The notes under the pieces are model-generated. The model saw nothing but the letters and a program-made list of their open reading frames with translations. It had not been told where the DNA came from and ran no database searches. A DNA stretch of 6,389 bases from Erysipelotrichaceae bacterium (lineage in GTDB: Bacteria > Bacillota_I > Bacilli_A > Erysipelotrichales > Erysipelotrichaceae): NCBI GenBank assembly GCA_003446295.1, contig DMBB01000029.1, positions 1-6,389 on the forward strand, in the 5' to 3' direction. Shown here in pieces: positions 1 through 6,389 of this stretch (positions are counted from its first letter, which is position 1; the number at the start of each line of letters is the position of its first letter). Made by a program: the position numbers and the translations under genes.

Positions 1-2305
1 CCACCAGTTCCATGATGCCGGGCACAAATACATTTCTGCCGTCGCATACCGCGTCAACTTCAACTTCTTTGCCGCTGATGTATTTATCGACAAGCACCGG
101 CTTTTCTTCATCGATCTCAACTGCTGTTTTCAGATAGTGCTTCAGCTGTTCTTCGTTGGCAACGATCTGCATCGCTCTGCCGCCAAGGACAAAGCTGGGA
201 CGGACGAGAACGGGATAACCGATCTCTTTGGCTGCAGACAGACCGTCTTCGATCTTGGTGACGGCACGGCCCTGAGGCTGAGGAATGCCGAGTTCTACAA
301 GCACTTTTTCAAAGCTGTCCCTGTTTTCTGCACGGTCGATCGCTTCAACATCCGTACCGATGATCCTGACGCCTCTCTTCATGATCGGCTCTGCCAGGTT
401 GATCGCTGTCTGTCCGCCAAGGGATGCGATGACGCCGATCGGCTTTTCAAAGTGAACGATGTTCATGACATCTTCCGGCGTCAGCGGTTCGAAGTACAGC
501 TTGTCGGACGTCTCATAGTCAGTCGAAACAGTCTCGGGGTTGCTGTTGATGATGATCGCTTCATAGCCTGCCTTGCGGATCGTCTGGACTGCGTGCACGG
601 TCGAATAGTCAAATTCAACGCCTTGTCCGATACGGATCGGGCCGGCACCGAGCACGATGATCTTTTTGCGGTCAGAGAGCACGGATGCATTTTCGCCTGT
701 ATAGGAAGAATAGTGATATGCGATATATTTGCCTGAATGCAGCGTATCCACCATTTTGAATACGGGCATCATATTGTTCTCAAGGCGCAGATTGTAGACA
801 TCCAGTTCATTCTGCTTCCAGAGCTTCGCGATGAAACGGTCGCCGAAGCCCATCTTCTTTGCCTCAAGCAGGATAGCAGTATTGCCGGGATTCGCGGCCA
901 GCTTCCGTTCCATTTCAATGATCTTGACGATCGAATCCAGGAACAGCTCCGTGATCATGGTGATCTCGTGTACCTTCTTGACGGAAACGCCGCGTCTGAG
1001 CAGTTCTGTTACGGCGAAGATATTGTCGTAGCGGAATTCCCCGACATATGACAGCAGTTCTTCTGTCGTGAAGCTGTCAAATTTAGGCATATACAGGTGA
1101 TATACACCAGTCTCCAGGGAACGGACAGACTTGAGGATGCATTCTTCAAGATTTGATCCGATGCCCATGACCTCGCCTGTTGCCTTCATCTGTGTGCCGA
1201 GCTGATTCGGCGTGTTCGGGAATTTATCAAACGGGAAGCGCGGGAATTTGGCAACGATATAATCGAGCTTCGGTTCCTTGTCTGCAGTCGTGCCTGCAAC
1301 TTCGATCTCTTCCAGAGCCATACCCATGGCGATCTTGGCAGTTACGCGTGCAATCGGATAACCGCTTGCTTTGGATGCGAGCGCTGATGAACGGGAGACA
1401 CGGGGATTGACCTCGATCAGGTAATACTCGCTTGTTTCAGGATGCAGCGCAAACTGAACGTTGCAGCCGCCTTCGATCTTCAGTTCACGGATGATCTTGA
1501 TCGCGCTGTCATTCAGCATTTTCAGATCATGGTCATTCAGTGAAAGGATCGGAGCGACAACGATGGAGTCACCTGTATGAACACCTACCGGGTCAACATT
1601 CTCCATGCCGCAGATCGTGATCGTTTTGTCATTGCTGTCGCGCATGACTTCAAATTCGATCTCTTTGTAGCCCTTGACGCTCTTTTCGATCAGTACCTGG
1701 TGTACCGGAGAAAGGTTGAATGCATTGACGCCGATCTCTACCAGTTCTTCTTCGTTGTTGGCAAAACCGCCGCCTGTTCCGCCAAGCGTGAACGCAGGTC
1801 TCAGAACGACCGGATATCCGATGTGCTTTGCCGCGAGCTTTGCTTCTTCGATATCATATGTGATCTCGGAAGGAATGACCGGTTCACCGATCTTCTGGCA
1901 CATTTCCTTGAACATCTGACGGTCTTCCGCACGTTCAATGCTTTCACGCGGAGTTCCGCACAGTTCAACGCCGCACTCCTTCAGGACGCCCTTTTTATCA
2001 AGCTGTACGGCTAGATTCAGACCCGTCTGTCCGCCGATGCCCGGAACGATCGCGTCCGGTCTTTCATAGCGCAGGATCTTCGCAATATATTCAAGTGTCA
2101 GCGGCTCCATATAGACTTTGTCAGCCATCTGGGTATCGGTCATGATCGTTGCAGGGTTGGAATTGCAAAGCACCACCTCATACCCTTCTTCCCGCAAAGC
2201 GATGCAAGCCTGTGTACCGGCGTAGTCAAATTCTGCCGCCTGTCCGATAACGATTGGGCCGGAGCCGATGATCAATACTTTTTTGATGTCTGTTCTCTTT
2301 GCCAT
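1..2305 (-). CDS. carB: Carbamoyl-phosphate synthase large subunit (3' end beyond window)
   Basis: The large subunit of carbamoyl-phosphate synthase makes carbamoyl phosphate from bicarbonate, ATP and glutamine-derived ammonia, the shared precursor of pyrimidines and arginine, in the cytosol. I translated the minus strand and found 768 uninterrupted codons from the ATG at 2305 to the window edge. The N-terminus reads [22 protein letters not shown], the classic CarB start. Residues 1-402 form the carboxyphosphate ATP-grasp half, with [10 protein letters not shown] (48-57), [12 protein letters not shown] (169-180) and [16 protein letters not shown] (298-313). Residues ~403-545 are the oligomerisation region. 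The second, carbamoyl-phosphate half starts near 546 ([28 protein letters not shown] at 588-597, [11 protein letters not shown] at 702-712). The roughly 300 missing residues would hold the rest of that half and the allosteric domain. The ribosome binding site is TAAGGAGG just before the ATG. carA is not upstream; instead there is a terminator-bearing leader with a small reading frame. Confidence 0.98.
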   Translation of the reverse strand, partial: MAKRTDIKKVLIIGSGPIVIGQAAEFDYAGTQACIALREEGYEVVLCNSNPATIMTDTQMADKVYMEPLTLEYIAKILRYERPDAIVPGIGGQTGLNLAVQLDKKGVLKECGVELCGTPRESIERAEDRQMFKEMCQKIGEPVIPSEITYDIEEAKLAAKHIGYPVVLRPAFTLGGTGGGFANNEEELVEIGVNAFNLSPVHQVLIEKSVKGYKEIEFEVMRDSNDKTITICGMENVDPVGVHTGDSIVVAPILSLNDHDLKMLNDSAIKIIRELKIEGGCNVQFALHPETSEYYLIEVNPRVSRSSALASKASGYPIARVTAKIAMGMALEEIEVAGTTADKEPKLDYIVAKFPRFPFDKFPNTPNQLGTQMKATGEVMGIGSNLEECILKSVRSLETGVYHLYMPKFDSFTTEELLSYVGEFRYDNIFAVTELLRRGVSVKKVHEITMITELFLDSIVKIIEMERKLAANPGNTAILLEAKKMGFGDRFIAKLWKQNELDVYNLRLENNMMPVFKMVDTLHSGKYIAYHYSSYTGENASVLSDRKKIIVLGAGPIRIGQGVEFDYSTVHAVQTIRKAGYEAIIINSNPETVSTDYETSDKLYFEPLTPEDVMNIVHFEKPIGVIASLGGQTAINLAEPIMKRGVRIIGTDVEAIDRAENRDSFEKVLVELGIPQPQGRAVTKIEDGLSAAKEIGYPVLVRPSFVLGGRAMQIVANEEQLKHYLKTAVEIDEEKPVLVDKYISGKEVEVDAVCDGRNVFVPGIMELV

Positions 2306-2314
2306 ACTTCCTCC

Positions 2315-2428
2315 TTATTTGGTCACAATAAAGAAAAACCGGTCCTGGCAATGTGCAAATACATTGCGGAACCGGTAAAAACCACTCTCTTTCCGGATAA
2401 CAATTGGATGTTTCACAATATGCTTCAT
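2315..2428 (-). CDS. Putative 37-residue leader peptide of carB
   Basis: A short frame starts at the ATG at 2428 behind a moderate ribosome binding site (AGGGGTG, 4 bases before the ATG) and stops with a TAA at 2317-2315 that forms part of the carB Shine-Dalgarno sequence (AAATAAGGAGG). It begins MKHIVKHPIVIRK and ends QDRFFFIVTK. The peptide is basic and aromatic, with no recognisable domain, membrane segment or signal peptide. Arginine codons are at positions 12, 19, 21 and 30, three of them CGG. Codons 19-30 lie in the terminator stem-loop and codons 31-33 (TTT TTC TTT) are its U-tract. The arrangement resembles E. coli PyrL, the pyrBI leader peptide, which also runs through a terminator with a Phe-Phe-Phe stretch. 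This is an inference from position and structure; the frame could instead be a chance opening. A GTG one frame over (2435) is a competing but less attractive start, since its frame runs into carB out of phase. Confidence 0.45.
   Translation of the reverse strand: MKHIVKHPIVIRKESGFYRFRNVFAHCQDRFFFIVTK
2330..2376 (-). terminator. Intrinsic terminator / attenuator ahead of carB
   Basis: On the minus strand the 5' arm ACCGGTTCCGCAATGT (2376-2361) pairs with a 3' arm ACATTGC-CA-GGA-CCGGT (2354-2338) around the loop ATTTGC. This gives about 15 base pairs with one bulged T and a two-base bulge. TTTTTCTTT follows directly. It lies only 25 bases before the carB start codon and inside the small leader frame, so it can act as a conditional attenuator and not only as the end of the upstream unit. 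A run of five Ts (2377-2381) sits just before the 5' arm, a place where polymerase pausing would matter in a UTP-sensed mechanism. Confidence 0.85.
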
Positions 2429-2484
2429 AGTACACCCCTATCTGGTCAGTTTTTCATAACCGGTACTGCTCCCGGCCATTTGAA

Positions 2485-2513
2485 AGGCTACCATCTTATG
2501 CCGCATGTGTCAA
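2485..2513 (-). promoter_or_regulatory. Candidate proximal carB promoter
   Basis: A second perfect TTGACA (2513-2508) is followed after exactly 17 bases by TAGCCT (2490-2485). That hexamer matches only the three most conserved -10 positions (TA...T). Transcription from here would start near 2478 and give a leader of about 170 bases containing the small frame and the terminator. The ARG-box-like palindrome lies just upstream of the -35. Confidence 0.3.
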
Positions 2514-2524
2514 TGAATTCTGTG

Positions 2525-2538
2525 TGAAGATTTTTTCA
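2525..2538. promoter_or_regulatory. ARG-box-like palindrome (candidate ArgR/AhrC site)
   Basis: TGAAGATTTTTTCA consists of TGAA and TTCA half-sites separated by six A/T-rich bases. This matches the spacing of the bacterial ARG-box core TGAATWWWWATTCA, with two mismatches at the inner flanking positions. It lies between the two TTGACA promoter candidates upstream of carB. ArgR/AhrC control of carbamoyl-phosphate synthase genes is well established in E. coli and B. subtilis. A single box of this quality can arise by chance. Confidence 0.3.
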
Positions 2539-2554
2539 CGTAAGGGCATGCTGG

Positions 2555-2589
2555 TGAAAATATGAAAATCCAATGAAAATACATGTCAA
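2555..2589 (-). promoter_or_regulatory. Candidate distal carB promoter with ATTTTCA repeats
   Basis: A perfect -35 hexamer TTGACA lies at 2589-2584 on the minus strand. The best -10 within range is CATATT (2564-2559, spacer 19) or TTCATA (spacer 17), both imperfect. Three copies of ATTTTCA (2580-2574, 2569-2563, 2561-2555) fill the spacer and the -10 area. They make this an A/T-rich segment that could hold a promoter, a regulator site or both. Confidence 0.3.
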
Positions 2590-2635
2590 AAGCTCCGGTA
2601 ATTCCTATGATATGAGGCAGCGATCACTGTAAGAC

Positions 2636-4579
2636 TCAGTTTCCTCTGATGATCCTTCCGTTTTCATCCAGCCTGGGCATCTCCACCGGAAGCTTTCCAT
2701 GCACCTCAGACATGCCGAAGCAGGCACATAAAGCATACAGCAGATTCGGCATCTGACCGATATAAGGCTGTTCTGTCATCTCCGGCATCAAGGATGAGCC
2801 GTATGTCAGCAATATCCCGTCGGCTTCAGAGAACCTTGCCGCATCATAAGGCAGGTGTGCTGACACAAGGATCACCTTCCTGCCGTCGGAGTGTCTTTGT
2901 TCAATAATCCTGTCAAACAGTGCTGCTGAATAGCCGTCATTGGTGCGCGCATCCAGGCAGTCTTCCGAGTATGTTCTGTATACAAGGATCACGTGATCAG
3001 CCTCTTTTGCCGCATTGAAGCAATCTTCGGTATTGTTCGGTTTATGGACCATCACAGAGATCTTTGAAGCATCTTGTATGACGCCCTGCTCCAGCATGAT
3101 ATCTGCCGCATGCTGTCCCTGGCCGAGTCTGCTGGCGCTGTTGTTGGCAAACAGGATCAGTGTCTTCTCATCATTCTGCAGGCTGATCGGGAATGCCTGA
3201 TCGTGATTCTGATAGAGCGTCACAGCCTGTCCGGCAAGCTTCCATGCAGTTTCAATATGCTCCGCGCTTCCCACCCCGTTTACGGCAGCCTTGATCTGAT
3301 CCTCCGTAACCGTGAAGTCCTTCTGATCAAGCAGACCGTATTTCTTTTTCAATGTCAGTATGCGCCGTACGGATTCATCTATGCGCTCAGAACTGATCTT
3401 TCCTTCTTCAGCCAGTCTGATCGCTGTTTCCGTCAGTTCGATACTCTCATGAAACATTTCAGTGCTTTTGACTGCAGGAAACAGCAGCAGATCCACGCCG
3501 GCATTGATTGTCATGCACAGCATATCTTCATCTGAAAAGTGATCTTTGATCGCAGCCATATCCAGTGCATCGGATATGACCACGCCTTTATATCCCATAT
3601 CATTTCTGAGAATATCCGTCAGGATCGTTCTGCTCATCGTTGCCGGCAAATATACCCGTTCACCGGTCGATACGGATGTGTATGTCTGTGTTTCGATCTG
3701 AGGATACTGGATATGTGCCGTCATGACCATATCCGCCCCGCCATCGATCGCTTTTTTGAACGGGATCAGCTCGCACTGCTGCAGTTCTTCATATGTGCTG
3801 CGGATACACGGAAATCCGGTATGACTGTCCGTATCAGTATTGCCGTGTCCCGGAAAATGCTTCAGCGCAGCGATCGTTCCCTGATCATGCAGTCCCTGCA
3901 TATAGGAAAGACCATATGCAGCAACTTTCTCCGGATCATCCGAGAATGAACGGATCGCGATGACAGGATTGGCAGGTTCATTATTGACGTCCATATCCGG
4001 CGCCAAGTCAGTATTGATGCCAAGCAGCCTGAGTTCTTCTCCGTATATGGATGCCATGGTCCTGGCGTTTTCCGTGCTGCCCGAGGCACATAAGGCCATG
4101 TTTCCCGGACCTGATGTTCCGTACTTGACACGTGTGACATAGCCGCCTTCCTGATCTGCGGAAATCAGCAGCGGAATACTGCTGATGCTCTGCAGGCCGG
4201 ATATCAGTCTGAGCGTCTGTTCCGGATCACGGAGATTTTCCGCAAACAGCAGGATCCCCCCATAATGGTATCTGCCGATGGCTTCACGGATCTCATCATT
4301 CAATTCCGTGACGTTGTTTTTCTGCGCATCACCCCATATACGATATGAAGGCATGATCATCTGACCCACTTTTTCCTCCAGTGTCATTCCTTCCAGTATT
4401 GCTTCAATTTCCATATCAGCCGATTCCGTTTCGACCGGTTCCGCAGTCTCCTGTTCAGGTTCCTCTGTTTCACCTTCAGGCTGTTTGTTCGTGCATCCGG
4501 AACATGCAAAAAACAATGCATGGCAAAGTATGATCGCTGAGGATCTGCTGAGCAGCTTTATGATTGAACGTCCTGTCAT
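2636..4579 (-). CDS. nagZ: Lipoprotein family-3 glycoside hydrolase, beta-N-acetylhexosaminidase (NagZ-type)
   Basis: This 647-residue exported enzyme most likely removes N-acetylglucosamine from peptidoglycan fragments (murein turnover) at the outer face of the membrane. Its length and layout match Bacillus NagZ (YbbD, about 640 residues). Residues 1-25 form a signal peptide (basic start, hydrophobic SAIILCHALFFA), followed by two lipobox-like cysteines (C26, C29) and an acidic Glu/Pro/Thr linker (~33-55). The catalytic TIM barrel follows: SADQEGG (141-147), KHFPGHGNTDTDSH (240-253) with the Asp251/His253 acid-base dyad, and SDALDM with the nucleophile Asp337. The dyad-to-nucleophile spacing of 86 residues equals that of the Bacillus enzyme. 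A C-terminal alpha/beta domain ends with GKLPVEMP. I chose the ATG at 4579 over an upstream TTG at 4630 because AAAGGA precedes it and the signal peptide begins there; the TTG lies in a terminator. Specificity for muropeptides and not chitin-like sugars is inferred. Confidence 0.9.
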   Translation of the reverse strand: MTGRSIIKLLSRSSAIILCHALFFACSGCTNKQPEGETEEPEQETAEPVETESADMEIEAILEGMTLEEKVGQMIMPSYRIWGDAQKNNVTELNDEIREAIGRYHYGGILLFAENLRDPEQTLRLISGLQSISSIPLLISADQEGGYVTRVKYGTSGPGNMALCASGSTENARTMASIYGEELRLLGINTDLAPDMDVNNEPANPVIAIRSFSDDPEKVAAYGLSYMQGLHDQGTIAALKHFPGHGNTDTDSHTGFPCIRSTYEELQQCELIPFKKAIDGGADMVMTAHIQYPQIETQTYTSVSTGERVYLPATMSRTILTDILRNDMGYKGVVISDALDMAAIKDHFSDEDMLCMTINAGVDLLLFPAVKSTEMFHESIELTETAIRLAEEGKISSERIDESVRRILTLKKKYGLLDQKDFTVTEDQIKAAVNGVGSAEHIETAWKLAGQAVTLYQNHDQAFPISLQNDEKTLILFANNSASRLGQGQHAADIMLEQGVIQDASKISVMVHKPNNTEDCFNAAKEADHVILVYRTYSEDCLDARTNDGYSAALFDRIIEQRHSDGRKVILVSAHLPYDAARFSEADGILLTYGSSLMPEMTEQPYIGQMPNLLYALCACFGMSEVHGKLPVEMPRLDENGRIIRGN

Positions 4580-4627
4580 GATACGTTTCCTTTCAGATTC
4601 AAGAAATATCTGTAAGATACCATACCA

Positions 4628-4653
4628 CAAAAACGGAGGACGTGTGCCCTCCG
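4628..4653 (-). terminator. Intrinsic terminator after the alcohol dehydrogenase
   Basis: CGGAGGGC-ACAC-GTCCTCCG forms an 8-pair stem (one G-T wobble) on the minus strand and is followed by TTTTTG. It lies 17 bases after the dehydrogenase stop codon and about 50 bases before the hydrolase ATG, so the two genes are probably not one simple operon. Confidence 0.88.
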
Positions 4654-4669
4654 CCTGATATGATCTAAG

Positions 4670-5875
4670 CTATTCGGTGATCCTGATCGTATCGATCAGT
4701 TTTCTGAAGTCCTTATATTTCCAGATGACAGGAACCGGATACAGGGGATTGGCTTCCTTATCCGCCCATTTGATGATCTGGTCGATATCTTCTTCCCTGA
4801 TGCAGTCAAAGCCCTTCGGTATATCCATCTTCCGGTTCATTTCTTCGATCCAATCAATAAACGCTTCGGCTTTTTCTTTACTGTCTGCTCCTGTTATACC
4901 GCATACATCAGCCAGGTCTGCCAGTTTGTCATATACTGCAGGACCGAACTGTCTCATCACATGAGGCAGGATCACTGCCATCGCAAGACCATGCGGTACC
5001 CCGTACAGTCCGCCAAGGGTATGTCCTACAGCATGCACGTAACCGACACAGCCTCTCGTGAATGCTCTGCCGGCGTGGAACGCTGCCAGCTGCATCTTTG
5101 CCCGTGCTTCCAGATCCGTGCCATCCTCATATGCCCTGTAAAGATAGTCATGGATCAGACGGACAGCTTCCTTCGCCCTGTCGTCTTCTTCTTTTGTGTT
5201 GTAGTAGTGATTTGTATATGCCTCCACAGCATGACACAGTGCATCCATGCCTGTGGTCGCAGTGATCTTTTTCGGCAGTCCGACTGTCAGTTCCGGATCA
5301 AGCACTGCGTATCTGGGCAGGATCGAAGGATCGTTGATGGAAGCTTTATGATGCGTAGCTGCTTCCGTGATCACCGCAGCCAGCGTCGTTTCCGAACCGG
5401 TCCCGGATGTTGTGGGGACCGCCCAGAACGGAACGATTGGCCAGTGCACTTTCAGGATCCCCTGCATCTGGGAAACTGTTTTGCGGGGATGTGCGTTTTT
5501 CGCTGCGATCCCTTTTGCGCAGTCGATCGGAGACCCGCCTCCGAACGCTACGATCGCCTGGCAGTAATTCTCTTTGAATATACGGTATCCCTCTTCCACA
5601 TTCTCATCAGTCGGATTGGGCTGGATATCTGCGAAGATCACATATTCCAGATGCGCCTCTTTCATTGCCTTGATCAGTCCGTCAGGAAGTCCGATCTTCA
5701 GCAGGCTCTGGTCTGTAACCAGCAGAACTTTGTAGATGCCCTTTTCACGTATCATCTTAGGCAGTTTTTTCACAGAACCGGGTCCCTCGATATATTCGGG
5801 CGTCCGGTAGCCGAGGAAGTAGTTGCCGATTTTCATCCCTGTCTGAAAAGCACGGCAATATAATCTGTTTGCCAT
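4670..5875 (-). CDS. Iron-containing (group III) alcohol dehydrogenase
   Basis: This 401-residue cytosolic oxidoreductase should interconvert an alcohol and an aldehyde or ketone using NAD(P)H and a divalent metal, usually Fe2+. The nucleotide-binding domain shows GGGSPIDCAKG (112-122) and PTTSGTGSE (154-162). The all-helical metal domain shows GMDALCHAVEAY with ligands Asp211 and His215, then YVHAVGHTLGGLYGVPHG with ligands His281 and His295. The His-x13-His spacing is that of FucO-type enzymes, so all four expected metal ligands are present. I chose the ATG at 5875 because AGAAAGGA lies 8 bases before it and the protein then begins MANRLYCRAFQ, which looks like a natural N-terminus. An in-frame ATG at 5941 preceded by AAAAGGG would add 22 residues and cannot be excluded. 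The TTSGTGSE form is closer to FucO/AdhB than to YqhD/BdhA, but the substrate cannot be read from the sequence. The gene has its own promoter and terminator. Confidence 0.95.
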   Translation of the reverse strand: MANRLYCRAFQTGMKIGNYFLGYRTPEYIEGPGSVKKLPKMIREKGIYKVLLVTDQSLLKIGLPDGLIKAMKEAHLEYVIFADIQPNPTDENVEEGYRIFKENYCQAIVAFGGGSPIDCAKGIAAKNAHPRKTVSQMQGILKVHWPIVPFWAVPTTSGTGSETTLAAVITEAATHHKASINDPSILPRYAVLDPELTVGLPKKITATTGMDALCHAVEAYTNHYYNTKEEDDRAKEAVRLIHDYLYRAYEDGTDLEARAKMQLAAFHAGRAFTRGCVGYVHAVGHTLGGLYGVPHGLAMAVILPHVMRQFGPAVYDKLADLADVCGITGADSKEKAEAFIDWIEEMNRKMDIPKGFDCIREEDIDQIIKWADKEANPLYPVPVIWKYKDFRKLIDTIRITE

Positions 5876-6002
5876 ATTCCATTCCTTTCTGCTTTTCATC
5901 TTCAAAAGCATGTTTTCGCATGGAAAGACAGGATCATTCATCGTTCATGATCCCTTTTCGATATTCGTAAATGATTGCGGTTTATGATCAGCTTCTTATT
6001 CT

Positions 6003-6031
6003 ATTTTAGTATGTTCATGGAGCATTCACAA
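6003..6031 (-). promoter_or_regulatory. Promoter of the alcohol dehydrogenase
   Basis: On the minus strand TTGTGA (6031-6026) and TAAAAT (6008-6003) are separated by exactly 17 bases, matching the sigma-A consensus at 4/6 and 5/6 positions. Transcription would start near 5996, giving a leader of about 120 bases before the ATG at 5875. It follows the terminator of the upstream transporter gene. Confidence 0.65.
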
Positions 6032-6042
6032 GATGAACGCTC
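6020..6042. promoter_or_regulatory. Inverted repeat overlapping the -35 box (candidate operator)
   Basis: GAGCATTCA and TGAACGCTC are 9-base arms around the 5-base centre CAAGA, with a single mismatch (wobble if read as RNA). The repeat covers the -35 hexamer of the dehydrogenase promoter. It has no U-tract after it on either strand, so it does not look like a terminator. A repressor binding here would block polymerase. The regulator is unknown and is not encoded in the window. Confidence 0.4.
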
Positions 6043-6060
6043 TATCCTGGGCTTTTTCAT

Positions 6061-6090
6061 GAAAAAATGTATCCTCAGGATGGATACATT
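6061..6090 (-). terminator. Intrinsic terminator after the MATE transporter
   Basis: AATGTATCC (6090-6082) and GGATACATT (6074-6066) form a perfect 9-pair stem with a 7-base loop, followed by TTTTTTC as read on the minus strand. It lies 32 bases after the transporter stop codon and marks the end of that transcript. Confidence 0.88.
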
Positions 6091-6122
6091 GATTGTAAAT
6101 AACACTGTTATGATCAGTTTCA

Positions 6123-6389
6123 TCAGACAAGCTGCGTCAGATCGTTCGCCCACTGATAGGAACGCACCCGCTTCATGCCGAAGATCAGACGGATCAGCTG
6201 TTCCAGCTGTGTGATCAGCAGCACGACTGCGATATTCGTCATGCCAAGCACCTTTACGCACAGGAAGGCACACGGCAGTCCGACCAGCCATTCAAGACCT
6301 GAATCAAGGAACTGAATGACCTTTGCATCCCCGCCGGAGCGCAGAATGCAGAAGATCATGAAGTTGTACAGACGCATGGATGCTTTGAC
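6123..6389 (-). CDS. MATE-family efflux transporter, C-terminal part (5' end beyond window)
   Basis: The frame is open from the window edge and gives the last 88 residues, ending QLV and a TGA stop at 6123. The fragment has ILRSGGDAK, a hallmark of the C-terminal half of MATE (multi-antimicrobial extrusion) proteins. Two hydrophobic helices follow, EWLVGLPCAFLCVKVL and a second around TNIAVVLLITQLEQLIRLIFG, and a basic tail KRVRSYQW. These fit the last two of the usual twelve membrane helices. MATE proteins export cationic drugs or metabolites in exchange for Na+ or H+. The internal ATG at 6377 is not the true start: the frame continues upstream with VKAS and the motif lies in mid-domain. The substrate cannot be inferred. 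Confidence 0.85.
   Translation of the reverse strand, partial: VKASMRLYNFMIFCILRSGGDAKVIQFLDSGLEWLVGLPCAFLCVKVLGMTNIAVVLLITQLEQLIRLIFGMKRVRSYQWANDLTQLV

Larger units (their letters stand above)
2306..2635 (-). other. carB leader / intergenic region (330 bases)
   Basis: This gap between the hydrolase stop codon and carB contains no long gene. Reading toward carB it holds a TTGACA-type promoter candidate (2584-2589), three ATTTTCA repeats (2555-2580), an ARG-box-like palindrome (2525-2538), a second TTGACA candidate (2508-2513), a weak hairpin GGTTA/TGACC (2444-2461), a 37-codon frame (2428-2315) and a strong terminator hairpin (2330-2376) lying inside that frame. I see no convincing terminator directly after the hydrolase gene, so some read-through from it into carB is possible. 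No match to the canonical PyrR-binding loop (UCC-N-GAGAGG) was found: the nearest text, UCCGGAAAGAGAGUGG near 2380-2396, has the wrong spacing. Confidence 0.7.

Noticed and set aside
137..2014. Several plus-strand open frames (137-736, 737-1051, 1577-2014) opposite carB
   Set aside because: carB is intact on the minus strand through the whole stretch with conserved motifs; these frames result from its codon use.
2366..2387. T-box-like text (GGTTTTTACCGGTTCCGC)
   Set aside because: It lacks the UGGNACCGCG core, and no specifier stem is visible upstream. The ACCGG belongs to the terminator stem.
2380..2396. Possible PyrR-binding loop (UCCGGAAAGAGAGUGG)
   Set aside because: It shares UCC and GAGAG with the PyrR consensus, but the spacing between them is wrong and no anti-antiterminator fold with the expected stem could be drawn.
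2226..2435. A 69-residue minus-strand frame starting with GTG at 2435
   Set aside because: It runs out of frame into the start of carB, where the CarB N-terminus is unmistakable. The overlapping 37-codon ATG frame, which stops in the carB SD, is the better leader candidate.
4961..5863. A 300-residue plus-strand open frame opposite the alcohol dehydrogenase
   Set aside because: It is fully antisense to a gene with all family motifs, has a composition rich in Cys, His and Arg typical of reverse-frame translation, and resembles no known family.
5982..6117. Ten-base repeat TTATGATCAG at 5982-5991 and 6108-6117
   Set aside because: TGATCA and GATC words are very common throughout this window. 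Two copies 126 bases apart, one next to the transporter stop codon, do not form a convincing site.

Overview
All genes in this window lie on the minus strand. Base composition is roughly balanced by eye. The AAGGAGG-type ribosome binding sites, intrinsic terminators with U-tracts and a Bacillus-NagZ-like lipoprotein all point to a Firmicute. A gut-associated lineage such as Erysipelotrichaceae or Clostridia is plausible, but that is a guess from protein flavour and not a demonstrated placement.

Layout in the direction of transcription (from high to low coordinates): (1) 6389-6123, the last 88 codons of a MATE-family multidrug/toxin efflux transporter, closed by a clear terminator at 6061-6090. 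(2) 6060-5876, the promoter region of the next gene, with a good -35/-10 pair and an inverted repeat that overlaps the -35 box. (3) 5875-4670, a complete iron-dependent (group III) alcohol dehydrogenase, followed by a terminator at 4628-4653. (4) 4579-2636, a complete secreted, lipid-anchored family-3 glycoside hydrolase of the beta-N-acetylhexosaminidase (NagZ) type, with both the KHFPGHG-x5-DSH-like segment and the SDALDM nucleophile segment. (5) 2635-2306, a 330-base leader region. (6) 2305-1, the first 768 codons of carB, the large subunit of carbamoyl-phosphate synthase, running off the window.

The genes do not form an obvious pathway. Strong terminators separate the transporter, the dehydrogenase and the hydrolase, so they look like largely independent transcription units. 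The most interesting part is the carB leader. It holds an intrinsic terminator of 15 base pairs that lies entirely inside a previously unlisted 37-codon reading frame. That frame runs through the hairpin and its U-tract (Phe-Phe-Phe) and stops in the carB Shine-Dalgarno sequence. This layout is the same as the E. coli pyrBI leader (pyrL), where coupled translation controls a terminator in response to UTP. Further upstream are an ARG-box-like palindrome and three ATTTTCA repeats, which would fit a second control by arginine. carA, the usual upstream partner of carB, is not next to it here.

The large plus-strand open frames opposite carB, the dehydrogenase and the hydrolase are antisense shadows.
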